Shown here: positions 34,566 through 46,824 of the stretch, one piece after another
How positions within the stretch are numbered: position 1 is the stretch's first letter
How the letters are laid out: each line of letters starts with the position of its first letter
Assembly: GCF_029873635.1 (NCBI RefSeq)
Contig: NC_080422.1
Location: 13,299,936 to 13,363,935 of the forward strand
DNA: 64,000 nt
Origin: Malania oleifera
Lineage: Eukaryota > Streptophyta > Magnoliopsida > Santalales > Ximeniaceae
Direction: 5' to 3'
Program-made: the position numbers and the translations under genes
The notes under the pieces: generated by a model
Seen by the model: the letters and a program-made list of their open reading frames with translations, nothing else
What the model was told of the DNA's origin: nothing
Database searches by the model: none

Positions 34566-35689
34566 AGTTTCTAGGTACAATAATTTGCTCAGAGTCCCAT
34601 TGATATATGTGCTGTATTCCTTGATTAATGTGGCAATCTTTGGCATAGTTTTGCAGTTGATGTGCCAGAAGCTAAAATCTGTACAATGTTAGCTCATTTG
34701 CTAAAGAGCATAAGCTTTTAGATTAAATGGTGACTCAATAAGTTAATATGGTATTGGGGCTTGGTTATTTTTTTGGAAGGTCCCATGATTGACTAGTGGC
34801 ATTCCTGCTTCTGGTGAACAATACATTTTGGACTTCTTTTCTGCCTTTATAATTCTGCAGTGTTTAGTTCAAGTTGGGAGTCAATAATTTTGCCTTTTTT
34901 ACCTATATTTATTTTCTATTTCAATTATGAGCATTGCCTTACATTTGTTTTACTTTTCAGTATATTGTGCAGGTTCTGTATGCGATCTATTCTCAATCTT
35001 ATGTTTGCTGTCATCTTTGGTTCAAGTCAGCCACCATTGTTCTCTACAAGCAGACACCAATGGTTGAGATCCTGTGTTGGAATCGCTGGAGGCTTTACCA
35101 CTAGAAGTCACAGAGGATGCAGAGACATGACTTGAAAGTTTCTACGCATTAGGAAGATGGGCATGGCGAGTATAGGGATGTCTCTTACCCATTTGTTACC
35201 AATTCTTGCCAGCAAGAAATGCAATTGCTTTGTGGGGGTCTCTTGGGTGTTTTGGCACTTTGTTGACATCCAGTGACACTAATAAAGACTCTTTATTATG
35301 ATGAAATGATGAAGTTTATCATCCACTTTGAGATAAAGAAGAAGCAGAGGGGATTCAGGCTTTAGAAAAACATACAGATGAATAACTTAATGGTATTTGT
35401 CAGGTAATCCTTGTACTCGATCACCTAAAACATTAGAATGGACTAAGGGTTATAGTTTGTATATCTGTTAATTCTGAGAAGCTGTTTTTAATGGAAATGA
35501 TTCTTGTTCTCTGTTTATGAAATCCAATAATTCTGGAAAGCATACCGCAGTCATCAATCTTGTTATGTTTGCAATCAGTGTATATCCACATGTTATTCTA
35601 TTCTAATCTGCTGGATTATTTTACTCCCATATCATTATTTCACTCCCATCACATAAAAGAAATCTGGAGAAGTGCTAGGGAGGTAAATA
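34566..35689. other. Unassigned, possibly host-gene or transcript remnant
   Basis: No transposon family recognised. A pyrimidine tract and CAG at 34954-34982 resemble a splice acceptor, followed by about 130 bp of higher GC, open in two frames, and an AATAAA signal at about 35280. That could be a last exon, but the predicted peptides resemble nothing I know. Confidence 0.3.
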
Positions 35690-36342
35690 ATTTCTATGTT
35701 TAATGGAACACTTTGAATTTTATTACTGAGGCTTCTTTTTTGAAATATATGACTTTGTGTGATGGGGGTTGCTTTTGGATAAAATTTGGGAACAATATGG
35801 ATATGGTTCCTACTCTTCTGATTTACTTTTGGGATTTATCGTGCTTCCATCTCTGATGGAAGGTCTGGAGGGGTTTCCTATTTTTGAGGATGGTGGTATG
35901 GATAATAAGCCTTAGTGTAAGGATGGAGTTTGGCCTACCTCTGTGGAGGTGATTTATGGGAAGGATTTAGAAGCATAACAATTGATGGATGAGATGGGTT
36001 TACAACTGTCTAGTCTTGGAGGTAACGAAATTCGTCATGATGGTGAAAAAAGTAAAACGAAGAAGGACCAAAGAGAACTAGCTAATTCAAAGTGCTAACT
36101 ACGATGGAAAGGGTTTAAAGAGGGGTTTTCTTGGTTAATTTTATTTTTTATTTTTTAAGTTCTTCCTGTCTTCATCTAGGTTGTAATTTCTCCTTTCTCT
36201 ATTATATTTTTTTTAATAAAAATAAAACATTTTCTATCTCCACATTTTTTTTGTTAATTATTGAAATTGTTTTTTTTTTTTTTCACATACAAGAAGGGAA
36301 CCAAAAAATACTCCTGAAAATCTATGAATGTATGAAAGCAAA

Positions 36343-36374
<32 letters not shown>

Positions 36375-36390
36375 AAAAAAAGAAAAAGGC
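35690..36390 (+). mobile_element. L1 derivative: ORF1 end joined to 3' UTR
   Basis: Frames at 35880-36110 give KDGVWPTSVEVIYGKDLEA and KKDQRELANSKC, like the end of plant L1 ORF1 (R-E-L-x-N-x-x-C). Then a T-rich 3' UTR similar to 7640-7750 leads to A-rich tracts at 36217-36230 and 36341-36386. The whole of ORF2 is missing. The 43-codon poly-Lys frame here is only the A-tract. Confidence 0.55.
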
Positions 36391-36644
36391 TGTGTTAGAT
36401 GTATTGAATTATTGATGACTGGGCCCAGCTCACGAGCTAAAGGAATATGCGAAAGTCCTGCAAGTTTCTACCAGGATGAACTTTTAAACAAACATGGAGG
36501 ATGTGGTCTTTTTGTGACTGTTGCCATTCCTTCAAAAGGGATCCAAAAAGAGCACCATTATAGTTCTCCATAATATGCCTCTTTCCCTCCTGCACCCTTT
36601 TTGTGGCTATGCCCAAAATTATGATAAATGATAATTCACTTGCT
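36391..36644. other. Unassigned spacer left of the duplication
   Basis: Nothing recognised. Not matched in the second duplication copy. Confidence 0.4.
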
Positions 36645-38345
36645 AAGGACCTGCGTGGTACTTATTGCATAGATGAGCCATCTTCATTTCCTGGCCAGAA
36701 GGTGTTGAACTTTTTTTAACTTATCCAAGGCGCCAACCAAACAAAAATCAATTTTTTGAGGGAATTTCTTACTTCTAAAAGGTCCAGCTGAAAAACTTCT
36801 CAGCATTGAATATAGAACTTAGCAAACCTGAGGGAAGGGTTTATTGGAAAATAAGAGCCCAAGTTTGCTTTTAGATGAATCCTGCGTCTTGTCACATCCA
36901 TTTGATCACCATTAACTGTGTACATCTCTCAGAAGTGAATCAATCAGATACCGAAAACAATGCCACATGGTACATACTTTCATTAATAATCCCATCTTTG
37001 TTTTGAAGCCTTTACCTGGCCAACTATAATCTACAAACTGAAATCATGCTTGTAAGCTTTTTTCAGTATTTAGTCCAACTGTTTGACATATTCCCATGTG
37101 TTACCATTTGTCACTTTGTTCTCAACTGTTTCTACCTCCTGAGCTAAACAAGATACCATTTTTTTTTTGGGGGGGGGGGGGGGTGTTCTCTTTTTTCATC
37201 TGTATGGCTCCTTGAGAATGACAATTCTATTTGCCTCTGTGTATAGTTAGTGACTTAGTGTCCTTCTGAAACAGGTGGCACTTTGCTCTTTAGCCTGGTA
37301 TGGGGCATCAAAGCAATCATTGCTGTTAGATGGCCCACATTGTTAGTGTTTGAACAATAGCGAACCAGAGTCTTGTTGATATCTACATGATGATAGGCCA
37401 GGTCTCTTGCTCAGGGAGAAACTTGTTATTATTCCCCAACAATGTTTTCACAATAGCTCACAAGTCACAACAAGGACATTAATTTGTACTTGCTGTTGAA
37501 GAGATGAAATCATGTCTCATAAAACCATTTCACCGAAATATGAACAAGGTTTTGTAGGTTGCCTGCATATGTGGTGCTGAAAAAGTCTTTGCTGAGGTTT
37601 AGTGAACAAACCAGCTAATACGCCATACTAGATGTCTGCTGCAGTGTGTATAATTAAATACCGTCTGGCAGAATCTATTTTTCTTTGTTTGTGCTTTATT
37701 CCTGATAGGTCTATTGTTGCACCTTGCTATGTTTGTCTCTTGAGTTCTATCCCAATCTTCATGCTCCTTATCTCTAAGAAACATCTGACTTGGAATGCAG
37801 ATTGCTCTCATGTGCTAGAGAATGAGAACTGGAGCAAATCAGCTGGTTTTAAAGAGGTTCACTTTTGTTATAATTGATGTCTAGGTAGAGATGGGCTTGA
37901 ACTGATCATGTAGTTGGAAGAAGCAATCTAGTTTTAAATGGATAGGTTGCTTTCTTCACTAGATAACTAATGAAAATTGGTTTCTTTAAAATGCACAGGT
38001 TGTTTATAAACATTCAATAACCTTTTATTTTGACAATCAAGTGATTTATGATACCTAGTTCTCTAAAGACTCTAATTTACTCTGATATCTTTATTTTTTT
38101 TGTCTTTTCTTGCTATCATTTCCTGAAGTGCCCTCTTTTCAGGTTTATATTCTTTGTGCTTTACTTTTTGAATAAATAATGCAAGGGAAGAAACAAGAAG
38201 AAATCTTTTGTATCTTTGCCTTCGTTTCATTTTTGGAAATTTGTTTTTTGAAGTGCAGAACATTAGAGGTATTAAAGCTTTCTGGTAACTCTCAGTTTAA
38301 ATTGTGTAGGCATGCAAAGCTATAAAAGCTGTTGTTGTCATTTGT
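36645..38345 (+). repeat. Tandem segmental duplication, copy 1, left part
   Basis: Non-coding DNA that aligns in order with 56763-59210. Anchors: 36660-36730 with 56780-56850 (ATCCAAGGC.ACCAACCAAACAAAA), 36900-37140 with 57385-57650 (ACTTTGTTCTCAACTGTTTC), 37617-37830 with 58040-58265 (CTATTGTTGCACCTTGCTATG against CTATCATTCCTTCTTGTTATG) and 38185-38330 with 59060-59200. No reading frame is conserved between the copies. A T10-G15 run lies at 37159-37183. Confidence 0.9.
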
Positions 38346-38840
38346 GAAGACAAAAATTTCTAGAAATTTCCTAAAACAAATGAACTCAAATAAACTCTCG
38401 TCACCATTGTTCACTTGTGCCACTTTCCAACACTTCTCATAACCACCAATCATCTTTCATTATTTCTGATCTTCTCTCATCTCCTCCAATAAAATTTCCT
38501 GAGCCCTTCAGCCATTAAACCTGAGATTTGTACCAAATTTCTTACTCATTTGACCTTTTCAACCTATCTCCATATTAATAATTTGTAGGAAGCAGAAGCT
38601 GAGGTTCTCATGGTTTTTCACCATCCTTCAAGGAGGAAAGAAAAGATTTTAACTTTGGTAGATTGGAGAATGATTTGATTTGTATAACTGAGTTTGTGGG
38701 GATTGTCCTTTTTGGTGATGAAAAATGATGGATTTCAGCGGTTTTTGACTCAGGATATTTAGCTGGGGTTTTGTGGGTTGGATAAGAATATTGGTGGTTT
38801 ACCACTTAGAGTGGAAGGAAATTTTCTTCATCTAAAGCTA

Positions 38841-40445
38841 TTGTGGAACATGTGGGAAGATTTTATGTTTGGATAGGTACGGAGAAGTAGGTTCTGGAAG
38901 CTCTCTTTGTTTTCCAGAGGGTTCTGAATCTTCTGATGCAGATGGATGGTGGAAGCTCTTCTGTGCTCTGAAGGTTTTTGTCAAGTGTGAAGAGAGAATT
39001 TTGAAGGATGTAGGCTTGATGTTTTGTTCTGCTGATTCTGGTTCCACAAATTTGTGAGGGGCCAAGGAAAACAAGAGTATCATGGCGCTGAGGTTCTTTG
39101 ATCAGCTCCAACGAAGGATGCCATAATCGCTGGAGAGGGGAAGGTTCGAAATTGCTGGTAGCAGACTTTGAATAATCTGGGATTCTCTTCAATGGCCAGT
39201 GAGGGGGTGGTTCGAAATCGATGGTACCAGATTGTGAACAATCAAGGTTTCTCTTTGATCGTTGGATGAAATGTTGGGAAGGGAAGGGGATTTCAAGGTG
39301 GGGCTGAGTTTTTGTAATGCTGAAACTGTCGAAGTTTTAGTTTCTGGTTTTTACTGTAATGGGCTTAAACTATTGGGGCTAAGAAAGTGAAGAAGGGGGC
39401 TGTGGTAAGCCAGTATGGCCTGAGTGCTAAAGAAAGTTGGAGTAAAATTTGGGCTGTTGATAAAAGAAAAAAAAAACACTTGATGGAGTTACCAGGATTA
39501 AAGAAGACCAATTGCCAGAACAGATTGGGATGGGCAAGGATTGCCCTATTGCTTAAACAGAGCAGCAATTTTACGTAAAAGAAGTGACTGCCGTAGAAGA
39601 GAACAGCTAGCTTGAAAAAAGATGTTTATGAGGGATTGTTGAAGATAATACTCAAAAAGGATGTTTATGAGGGATTGTTGAAGATAATACTCAAAAGGGG
39701 CATTGTCGCATTGAAGGATTTGCAGGAAAAAATTGTGCAATCTAATAATTTACAGATGACTATTCATGTGCAAAAGGCCATTTCTTCTCTTTTATTTTCT
39801 TTGGATGGTTCCAAGAAACAAATGGATGAGCAGCACAAATATTTATCATTGAAACAGGATGAGGTTGGAAAGGATAGCTTTTATTAGCCTGATGATGGTT
39901 TGGAGCTCTTATGCGAGTCTGATAAAGGTTTATTGTTGAATCAATTGATAGAAGAACATGGGACAGGTGATGGTTTGGTTACATCACAGTGTGAGGCACC
40001 ATCTAACAATATAGTGGACTTAAAGTGATTGTTTCTCATATGGAGAGCTTGAGGCAGGGGATGAAGTTTCTGAATGTACCCTGAAGATGGTCAGGTTAGT
40101 GTTGACCGTTTGTAGAAGAACACAAATAATCAAATCGAAAATTTAGTTGAAGAAGGGGTTTTGCCTATCATTCCTTCAAGAGTTTGTCTTCCCGCTCAAA
40201 TTATTAATGAGTCTGCTTTGTTGTTGAGGAAGTTATGGCTGAGAATGAATTTTTCATGGAAGATCAAGAGCGTCCCACCTCTCAAAGAGGTATTTTACCC
40301 ATTCCTTGCTTGCCAAATTCTACTCTTAATTCGTTGTGCCTAAAGGATACATCTTATGAGGGAGGGGTTGTGACCATTAATTCATTAGCGGATGAGAGAG
40401 ACAACCAGGAACCTCAAAAAATCCTTGAGAGGATGAGGAAATGAA
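38841..40445 (+). pseudogene. L1 ORF1 remnant
   Basis: 38869-39057 encodes SGSSLCFPEGSESSDADGWW and a following K-L-F-C-A-L segment, placing it in the DUF4283-like ORF1 of this L1 family; a similar piece lies at 33740 on the minus strand. Later frames (39612-39887, 40235-40444) are Lys/Glu-rich. Several stops break it. The in-frame 39-bp repeat at 39615-39698 lies inside. Confidence 0.55.
39615..39698 (+). repeat. In-frame 39-bp tandem repeat
   Basis: GATGTTTATGAGGGATTGTT at 39621 recurs at 39660. The period is 39 bp, 13 codons (KKDVYEGLLKIIL twice). The copies are nearly identical, so the duplication is young compared with the rest of ORF1. Confidence 0.92.
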
Positions 40446-40576
40446 AGTAATAGTTTCTCCTGTAACGTGAGGAAGGACGAAAAGGAAGGTGCAAAAAGAA
40501 TTGAATTAAGTTAGCTACTTCAGTGAATTATGGAGGGGGTCAGGGTAGACGTAAAGGGGGGAATTGGTTAAAGTAT

Positions 40577-41522
40577 GAAAATCATTAGTCGGAACGTTAG
40601 GGGGCTAGGGGATGTAAGAAAAATGGGTCTTATTAGAGAAATTCTGAATAGGAGTTCTCCTGATACTGTTTTATCCTAGAAACTAAACTTGAGAGAGTAG
40701 ATGGTTGTGTGATTCGTAGTATATGGGAGGTTACTTTTAAGGAGTGGGAGGTTCTTCCTTCTCATGGGAAGTTGGGGGAATCCTTATCTTGTGGGATACT
40801 TGTTCAGTTATTAGAATAGATAATGGATACTTGTTCAGTTGTTAGAATAGATAATCTTGTGGGTTTTTCCTTTTTCTTTTATTGTCTGTCTCATTGGAAG
40901 TGAAAGCTAGGGGCCAGTGCTGGTTCTTGTTGGTCTATGGTCCTCCTAGACCTGTTCTTAGGCCTTATTTTTGGGATGCATTATGTGCTGTGTACTAGGT
41001 TTAAGGGGAGATTTTATTGTGATGAGATTCCCTAGGGGAAAGAAAGGGTGTGGGAGGTTTACCTCTAGTATGAAGAATTTTGATAGTTTTATTAGGGATT
41101 GTGGGTTGAGGGATTTTCCTTTGGGTAATGATTTGTTTTCCTTTGGTTGGAGCGTGATGCACAGATATTTTCGGGGAGAAAATTGAATTGGCAGCTGGTT
41201 TAGGAGAATATTCAATACCTGTCCTCTTTATGGTGTGTTAGTTGATGCTTTAGGGGAGTTAGCTTTTCGTAGGTTCAACGGGAATGGGGGAATCTTTTTC
41301 TATGATTTTTCAAATTTTTATTTGTTTTGTTATTTTTTTTTTTCTAACAAGTGAGAGGATGGGTTTCCTAATTTTTCTCAGCGGGTTTTATCTAGGCCAA
41401 TGTCGAATCATTTCCCTATTCTTTTAGAGTCTACCAAGTTCAGGTGGGGGCCAACTCTGTTTAGATTTTAAAATATGTGGCTCTGTCATAAGTCTTTTCA
41501 ATCTTTGGTTAGGAATGTTTGC
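40577..41522 (+). pseudogene. L1 ORF2 endonuclease remnant with internal 3'-end fragment
   Basis: ATG 40577 gives MKIISRNVRGLGDVRKMGLI, with Arg in place of the usual Trp before NVRGL. CWFLLVYGPPRP (about 40920) and FLPLGND-like FPLGNDLFSF (41115-41145) follow. At about 41146-41351 the sequence switches to the end of L1 ORF2 and 3' UTR, then returns to endonuclease (RPMSNHFPILLESTKFRWGP, 41400). Ends at the solo LTR. Confidence 0.82.
41146..41351 (+). mobile_element. L1 3'-end fragment inside another L1's endonuclease
   Basis: ERDAQIFSG-like sequence followed by LNWQLV..NIQYL.SLWC and a T-rich 3' UTR stretch, closely matching 21955-22060 and 32770-32870. It replaces about 60 bp of endonuclease sequence. 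No A-tail and no target duplication, so template switching or recombination is likelier than insertion. Confidence 0.7.
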
Positions 41523-43618
41523 TGTAGACACCCCATTTTGTTCGGGGCTGAATATAACAAAATTGTACATTACAAAATACAAAGAAAACCGCAGAAAATA
41601 CAAAAATACAGGGAAAAATATAGGGAAAGTCCAGAATACAGCAGAAAATATAAAAATACAGGTAAAGTCCAAAAATATAAAGAAATACAGTAAATACAGG
41701 AAAATTCCGAATACAAAAATACAAGGAAAGAATGTGCAAAGAATATTCGGATCTTCCAAATGCCCTTGCTGGCACCTGCAAACACACACAGAGAAAAGGT
41801 TAGAGGAAAATCAGCAATTAAGGACGAGATTTCTTCCCAATCAATTGATCTGCAATAAAATCAAATATTTTGTTTCTAAAAAAATTGAATGATTTACAAT
41901 AAAGAAGGAGGAGTTGTTCCCTAAATCAATTGATCTGCTTGAAATCCACATGAAAGGAAATCAACAAGAAGGAATCCGGTTTCAATGGGCTTAAGCCAGG
42001 GATGGGAATTTTCTGTAAAAAGGCAAGCATACGCATGGAAAGGTAGGTGATAAGGAAAGAGGCAATGGGGAAAGGGTTGATTTATTGCCTAAGATGGTTT
42101 GATTTGGTTAATGCTGGCCGAGGCCCTAAACCTATAAATAGGGGCCTCCGCTAGAGGAGAAAACACACAACACAAGGCAATTGAGAGACGCACAAGAGCA
42201 ATTGAGAGATACGCACATATTAAGAGAGTATAGTGAGGAACAGTAGGGGATTTCGATTGAGAGAGGGGCAGACTGAGTCCCTCCAGAGCAAACCAAAGGT
42301 TTGGGTTGCTGAAGAACTGAAGAGTAGAGGACCTATTGCGTAGGAGGAAAGGCTGAGACCAAAGAAAAGCAACCTGGAGACTTACCCTGGACAAGAAAAC
42401 CGGAGGAGTTGAAGGCTTGAGGTTAGCATCAGGCTCATATCTATGTGTGTTTGTGTTTTTGTAGCATGCTTTCATTAAATGTTAAAAATCTTGTGCTTTC
42501 ATTGACTCAGCAAGCCCCTACCCATTTGTGACCCACAGACACCAGGACCTAGGTCCAAATTTGGACTTAGGTCAACTAGCCACACAGTTTAAGTCAACGA
42601 GGCCTAGAACCATTTTTAAGCCCCAACCCAAGAATCTGTTTTAAATGCCTCGACCCAGCCTAGTTTTTTTTAAAAAGAAAAAAATCTGTCCCAATGCCTG
42701 GTTCTAAAAACCCAGCCTGTTCCCAAAATCCATTTTTTGAAAACCCAAGGCCCAGTTTAAACGCCCATTCTTAAAGGCCTCTGGTCCAAGCCCACATTTT
42801 TTAAAAGCCCCAAGCCCAGTTTTAAAGCCCCAGCCCAAATTGTTCTAAAAGCCAGGCCCAGGATCTGTTTTGAAAACCAAGCCCAAAGCCCATAGTTCCT
42901 TTTAAAAACTCAAAGCCCATTTTTAAAGGGAGCCAAGATTCATTTTAAAAAAAGGCCCCAACCCAAATCCACTGTTTTAAAAAGGGAGGGGCGGCCCGTT
43001 TTTTTTTTTTTTAAAAGCCTAGGGCCCAATTCTGAAAAACCCTTTTCTTTTGTTTTTGTTTTTAAGCCCTAAACCATTTTTAAAGGAATATCTGGGCTTG
43101 GCCTAGTTAATAGCCCGAACCCATTTTAAGAAATTTAGCCCAATCATGGGTCAAGCTCTCCCTTTGACCCAACCCAAGTCACCACAAGCCCATTTGGGCT
43201 TACACCAATTTTGACTTGGACCCAATCCCCCTAACTTAGCCTCCAACCCAACTAACCCTAATCCCAAACCCAACCTTAACTTAGGTTCGACCCAAACCCA
43301 GGTCAAGAACTAGCTCCCAAGAAAAGGCCCAGAAAATCCAGATGAACACAACAGTCAACACAGCAAAAGAAAAAGCACAAAAAACTCACAAACAACTAGA
43401 AAAAAACAGGAGAATAACAAAGACAAAAAAGAAACTTATCTCTTAAATCCTAAACTCCTTTGCCTGTTTTCTCTTGGTTTAAATTTGCAAGAACGAGAAA
43501 AGAATTGAGAGAAGATAAGTGAGATAACAGAGAGAATTGAGAGAAGAGAGGAGAGAGAACAGAGAGGATCGGAGAAAAGAGAAAGGATGCAGAGAGCAAT
43601 GCAAGAAGAGAAGAGAGA

Positions 43619-43626
43619 GAATAGGG
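43619..43626. repeat. Left target duplication of the 888-bp MITE
   Basis: GAATAGGG, identical to 44515-44522. Confidence 0.93.
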
Positions 43627-44514
43627 CATGGTTTTAAATCGCGATTGCGGGTAGCGTAACGTAACGGTAACGGGTTTAACAGTAAGCGGGAGTAGCGGAT
43701 GTTACATAACGGAAAGCGGGTGTAATGGCCGTGAAATTTTTTGAAGCACGCACAACCTTGTGCATATTAGCGTACTTGCATGTTTTAAGCTTTAGCCCTT
43801 CTTAGAAAGAGTTTTAGTATATTTTGGATCATTTAGTTCGAGTAACTAAGTTCTTTGGTAAGGGCAACAAGTTTACATTTGTTTTAAACCATCATTCATA
43901 GAAAAATTATGTGTGTGCGTGCATTTATACTTCTCATTGTTCTTAACTATGATAAATTCTTATGTGTGCTAAATTAATTTGTAGAACAAAATAAATTATA
44001 CACTCCATTAATCTATTAGACACATAAGACATACAAATAATACAAATATAAAATAGCTAGAAAAGAAAGATGATTGAAGTTGAAAAATATAGAACATAAA
44101 TATCACATTACTAATATTATCAAAATAAAATTTTTTCCTAACTAGTATTTTCAAATTGTTAATGAATGCATCTATTGTGAATATTTAAAGAAATAGTAAA
44201 TTTTGTATCATTGTCATCCTCATTATAATCTTTTCCCCCTCTCGCCATATGGTATATTGAGAATGATTTATGAAAGAGAGGGAAAAAGTGAGAAGAAGAA
44301 GTAAAAAATAAAATAATTTTTTTTAAGTGTAACAGTCCTATAGCGGTTACGTAACGGTCGTAGCGGCCTTTACGTAACAGTCGAGGTTCGTAATGGCCGC
44401 AACGACTGTGATTTTTCTTCACACCGATTTCATGGTGTGTAACAGTATCGGCAACCCAAAAAACCATTATGTAACAGCGTTATGTAATGATCGCGGCCTT
44501 TGTTTAAAACCATG
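43627..44514. mobile_element. hAT-like MITE with GTAACGG-rich ends
   Basis: 888 bp, terminal inverted repeats CATGGTTTTAAA / TTTAAAACCATG and a perfect 8-bp target duplication. The terminal 130-170 bp are full of CGTAACGG, TAGCGG, GTTACGTAACGG and GGCCGC units in both orientations. The middle is AT-rich and non-coding. It lies inside the solo LTR, whose GA-rich tract continues cleanly on both sides. The 8-bp duplication points to hAT rather than Mutator or PIF. Confidence 0.92.
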
Positions 44515-44522
44515 GAATAGGG
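44515..44522. repeat. Right target duplication of the 888-bp MITE
   Basis: GAATAGGG; pairs with 43619-43626. Confidence 0.93.
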
Positions 44523-46787
44523 AGGATCTGAGAGAAGAGAGATGATGCAGAGAGAACTGAGAGAAGATAGAGAGAGTAGAGAGAGAGAGTTCGCAGAGAG
44601 GAGAAAGAAAGTAAATGAGAAAAAGGGAGAAAAAAGAGAAAAAGGAGGTTTTTATATCGAGGGCATAGTGGTGTGGTGACACATGGCACAACCCTGTACG
44701 AGTGTTTTTGGGCGACGTGGAGCAATCCTAGCCATCCGATTTTTGTTTTCTTTGGACGCCCGGATTGCTACCACGTCAGTGATCTTGGCTAAACTTTCAA
44801 GACCAACTGATGGATGACACGTGGCATGTGATATCATGTTGATGTCACTTTGCTACAGTAAATTCAAAAAAAAAAAAAAAAAAAAAAAAAGAAATAACGG
44901 GGGGCTGATATGTGGTAGGTGACGACATGTTGACGTCACCTTGCTATAGTAATTTTTTTTTTAAAAAAAAAAAGAGAAAAAGAGAGATCGCCATGTGTCC
45001 CCATTGTGGTGGACACGTGGCCTACCAAGCCTAACTAGGCCAAACTCGGTTCGGACCAGTAGAAAAATATTTTTGAGTTGTTTTGAGCCGAAATAAATGA
45101 GGAAAAGTCTTCAAAAATCCTGAAAAATTTTTATAAATTTTTTAAAAAAATTTTGGAGATATTTCTAAAGACTCTTTTGCTCAAAATTGAGTGATTTTTC
45201 CCGATTTTTGTTTGGGTGTGTCCCAATGATTATAAAAAAAGGTAAAGAGGTATTTCAGACCTCACCTGTATTAGCTCTGAGGAGGGTTTGTCTAACAAGA
45301 TCCCCTCGTTTAGAGGTCTTATTAGACATTCCTAAATCGAACTCTAATTCCCATTTCCCTTTTTTAGTTTTATTTATTTATTTTTTTGTTTGTTTTATTT
45401 TAAAGGAGTTAATTAAAGATCAATAAATTCAATTTAGGGATAATTCATAATTGATTAGATACTGTTTCGTAGAATGGGTGTGCAAGGGGTGTTGATACCT
45501 TTTCCTCGCATAGTTGAACTCTTGAGCCCAACTTTGGTAAAAATAGACTGAGACTACTGGTTCCTTGGCCTAGGATTAGTCTAGTAATTAGGTTTCCTAA
45601 CCGCACCTAGGTAAATAATTGGTTAGTGGGGACTCAATTTCAATTTCCAGCAGTTATTTCCCCTCACCCGTTCCAGGGAAACCTTCGCCCGCTAGGGGCA
45701 TGTTGCGACACGAGTGAGAATGTTGAGAAGCGTTGGGAAGGTTTTAGGTTTATGAGAAAAATTAAAGCGCCTAAAAGAAGAGTTGAAAATCTGGAATATT
45801 GAAGTTTTTGAGGATTTTAGAGTGAAGAAAGACAACAATTTAGGTGAGATTAATTTGTTGGTTAGAGAAAAAAAAAAGGGGAGTCCTTTGGAATGTGATA
45901 AAGTGAAGAGGATAAAGATGATTAATGATATAAAGGAGGTGATTTTAAGGGAATTGAGGAATTGGAGGTGAAAGACAAAGTTTAAGTGGCTACTGGTAGG
46001 AGAAGAAGGAATATAATTAGGAAATTGGAATTGAAGGGAGGAGAGATCACTATTGATTTTTCTTTGATTACTGAGGAGATCATAGATTTTTTTTTCTAAT
46101 TTGTCTACTGAGAAGGTTGTTTATAGGCCCTATGTGTGAGGAGTTAGATTGAAGTCCTATTTGTAGTGATCAGATGAGGTGGTGGGAGTGGCCTTTTGAG
46201 GAAAGTGAGGTAAAGGCAGTTGTGTTTAAGATGGAGAGGGATAAGACTCCGGGTTTGGATGGTTTGCTTTCTTCTGAGATTGTTGGTACATTGTTAGAGC
46301 GGATTCAATGAAGATCTTCAATGAATTCCTTTTTAATGGGATTTTGGGTAAGAGCATCAACTCAACTTTTATCACTTTAGTGCCTAAGAATATTTGGTCT
46401 ATTGAAGTTGCAGATTTTCAGCCTATCAGTTTGGCGACTATCATGTATAAGATCATTGCAAAGGTTTTAGCTGAGAGGCTGAATTTGTGACAGGAGATAC
46501 TATTTTGGAGGCTGAAAGTGATTTTGTGGGGGAATAGGTAGATTGTGGGTGCTATTTTAGTAGCAAATGATGTTGTTGAGGATGTTCGTAGAAGGAGAAA
46601 TTGGGGGTTGATTTTTAAGGAAGATTTTTAAAAGGCTTATGATCTAGTAAGTTGGAACTTCCTTGATAAAATCTTTTTAAGAAAGGGGTTTGGTCAAAGA
46701 TGACGATCTTGAATCAGGGGATGGTTATCTAATGCTTCCTTCTCCATTATTATTAATGGAGAGCCTAAATATTGGTTCAAGGCTTCC

Positions 46788-46789
<2 letters not shown>

Positions 46790-46823
<34 letters not shown>
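46790..46823 (+). repeat. 34-base G homopolymer
   Basis: An unbroken run of 34 G, the longest of many G runs in the window, in the RT region of an L1 just before the Q-G-D-P motif. Confidence 0.95.

Positions 46824-46824
<1 letters not shown>

Larger units (their letters stand above)
41523..45710 (+). repeat. Large gypsy-type solo LTR (4.2 kb)
   Basis: 4188 bp from TGTAGACACCCC to GGGGCATGTTGCGACA, both typical of the long LTRs of the Tat/Ogre group of Ty3/gypsy elements. It has TATAAATA at 42133-42140 with a leader downstream. A CCCA- and AAGCCC-rich stretch (42520-43320) and GA-rich tracts (43490-43620 and 44520-44650) follow; a MITE splits the GA tract. L1 sequence continues directly after it. 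No gag-pol, second LTR or clear 5-bp duplication (TTTGC against CGAGT) was found, although GAATGTT occurs on both sides (41513 and 45718). Confidence 0.72.

Noticed and set aside
34860..35135. 91-codon frame as a gene
   Set aside because: Half of it is T-rich intron-like sequence; only the last 130 bp might be an exon, and that is noted with low confidence.
36131..36573. Lys-rich proteins at 36131-36415 and 36328-36573
   Set aside because: They are translations of an A-tract at an L1 3' end.
41424..41892. Five overlapping frames near the start of the large LTR
   Set aside because: They come from short AATACAGG/AAAATACA-type repeats within the LTR and fit no protein family.
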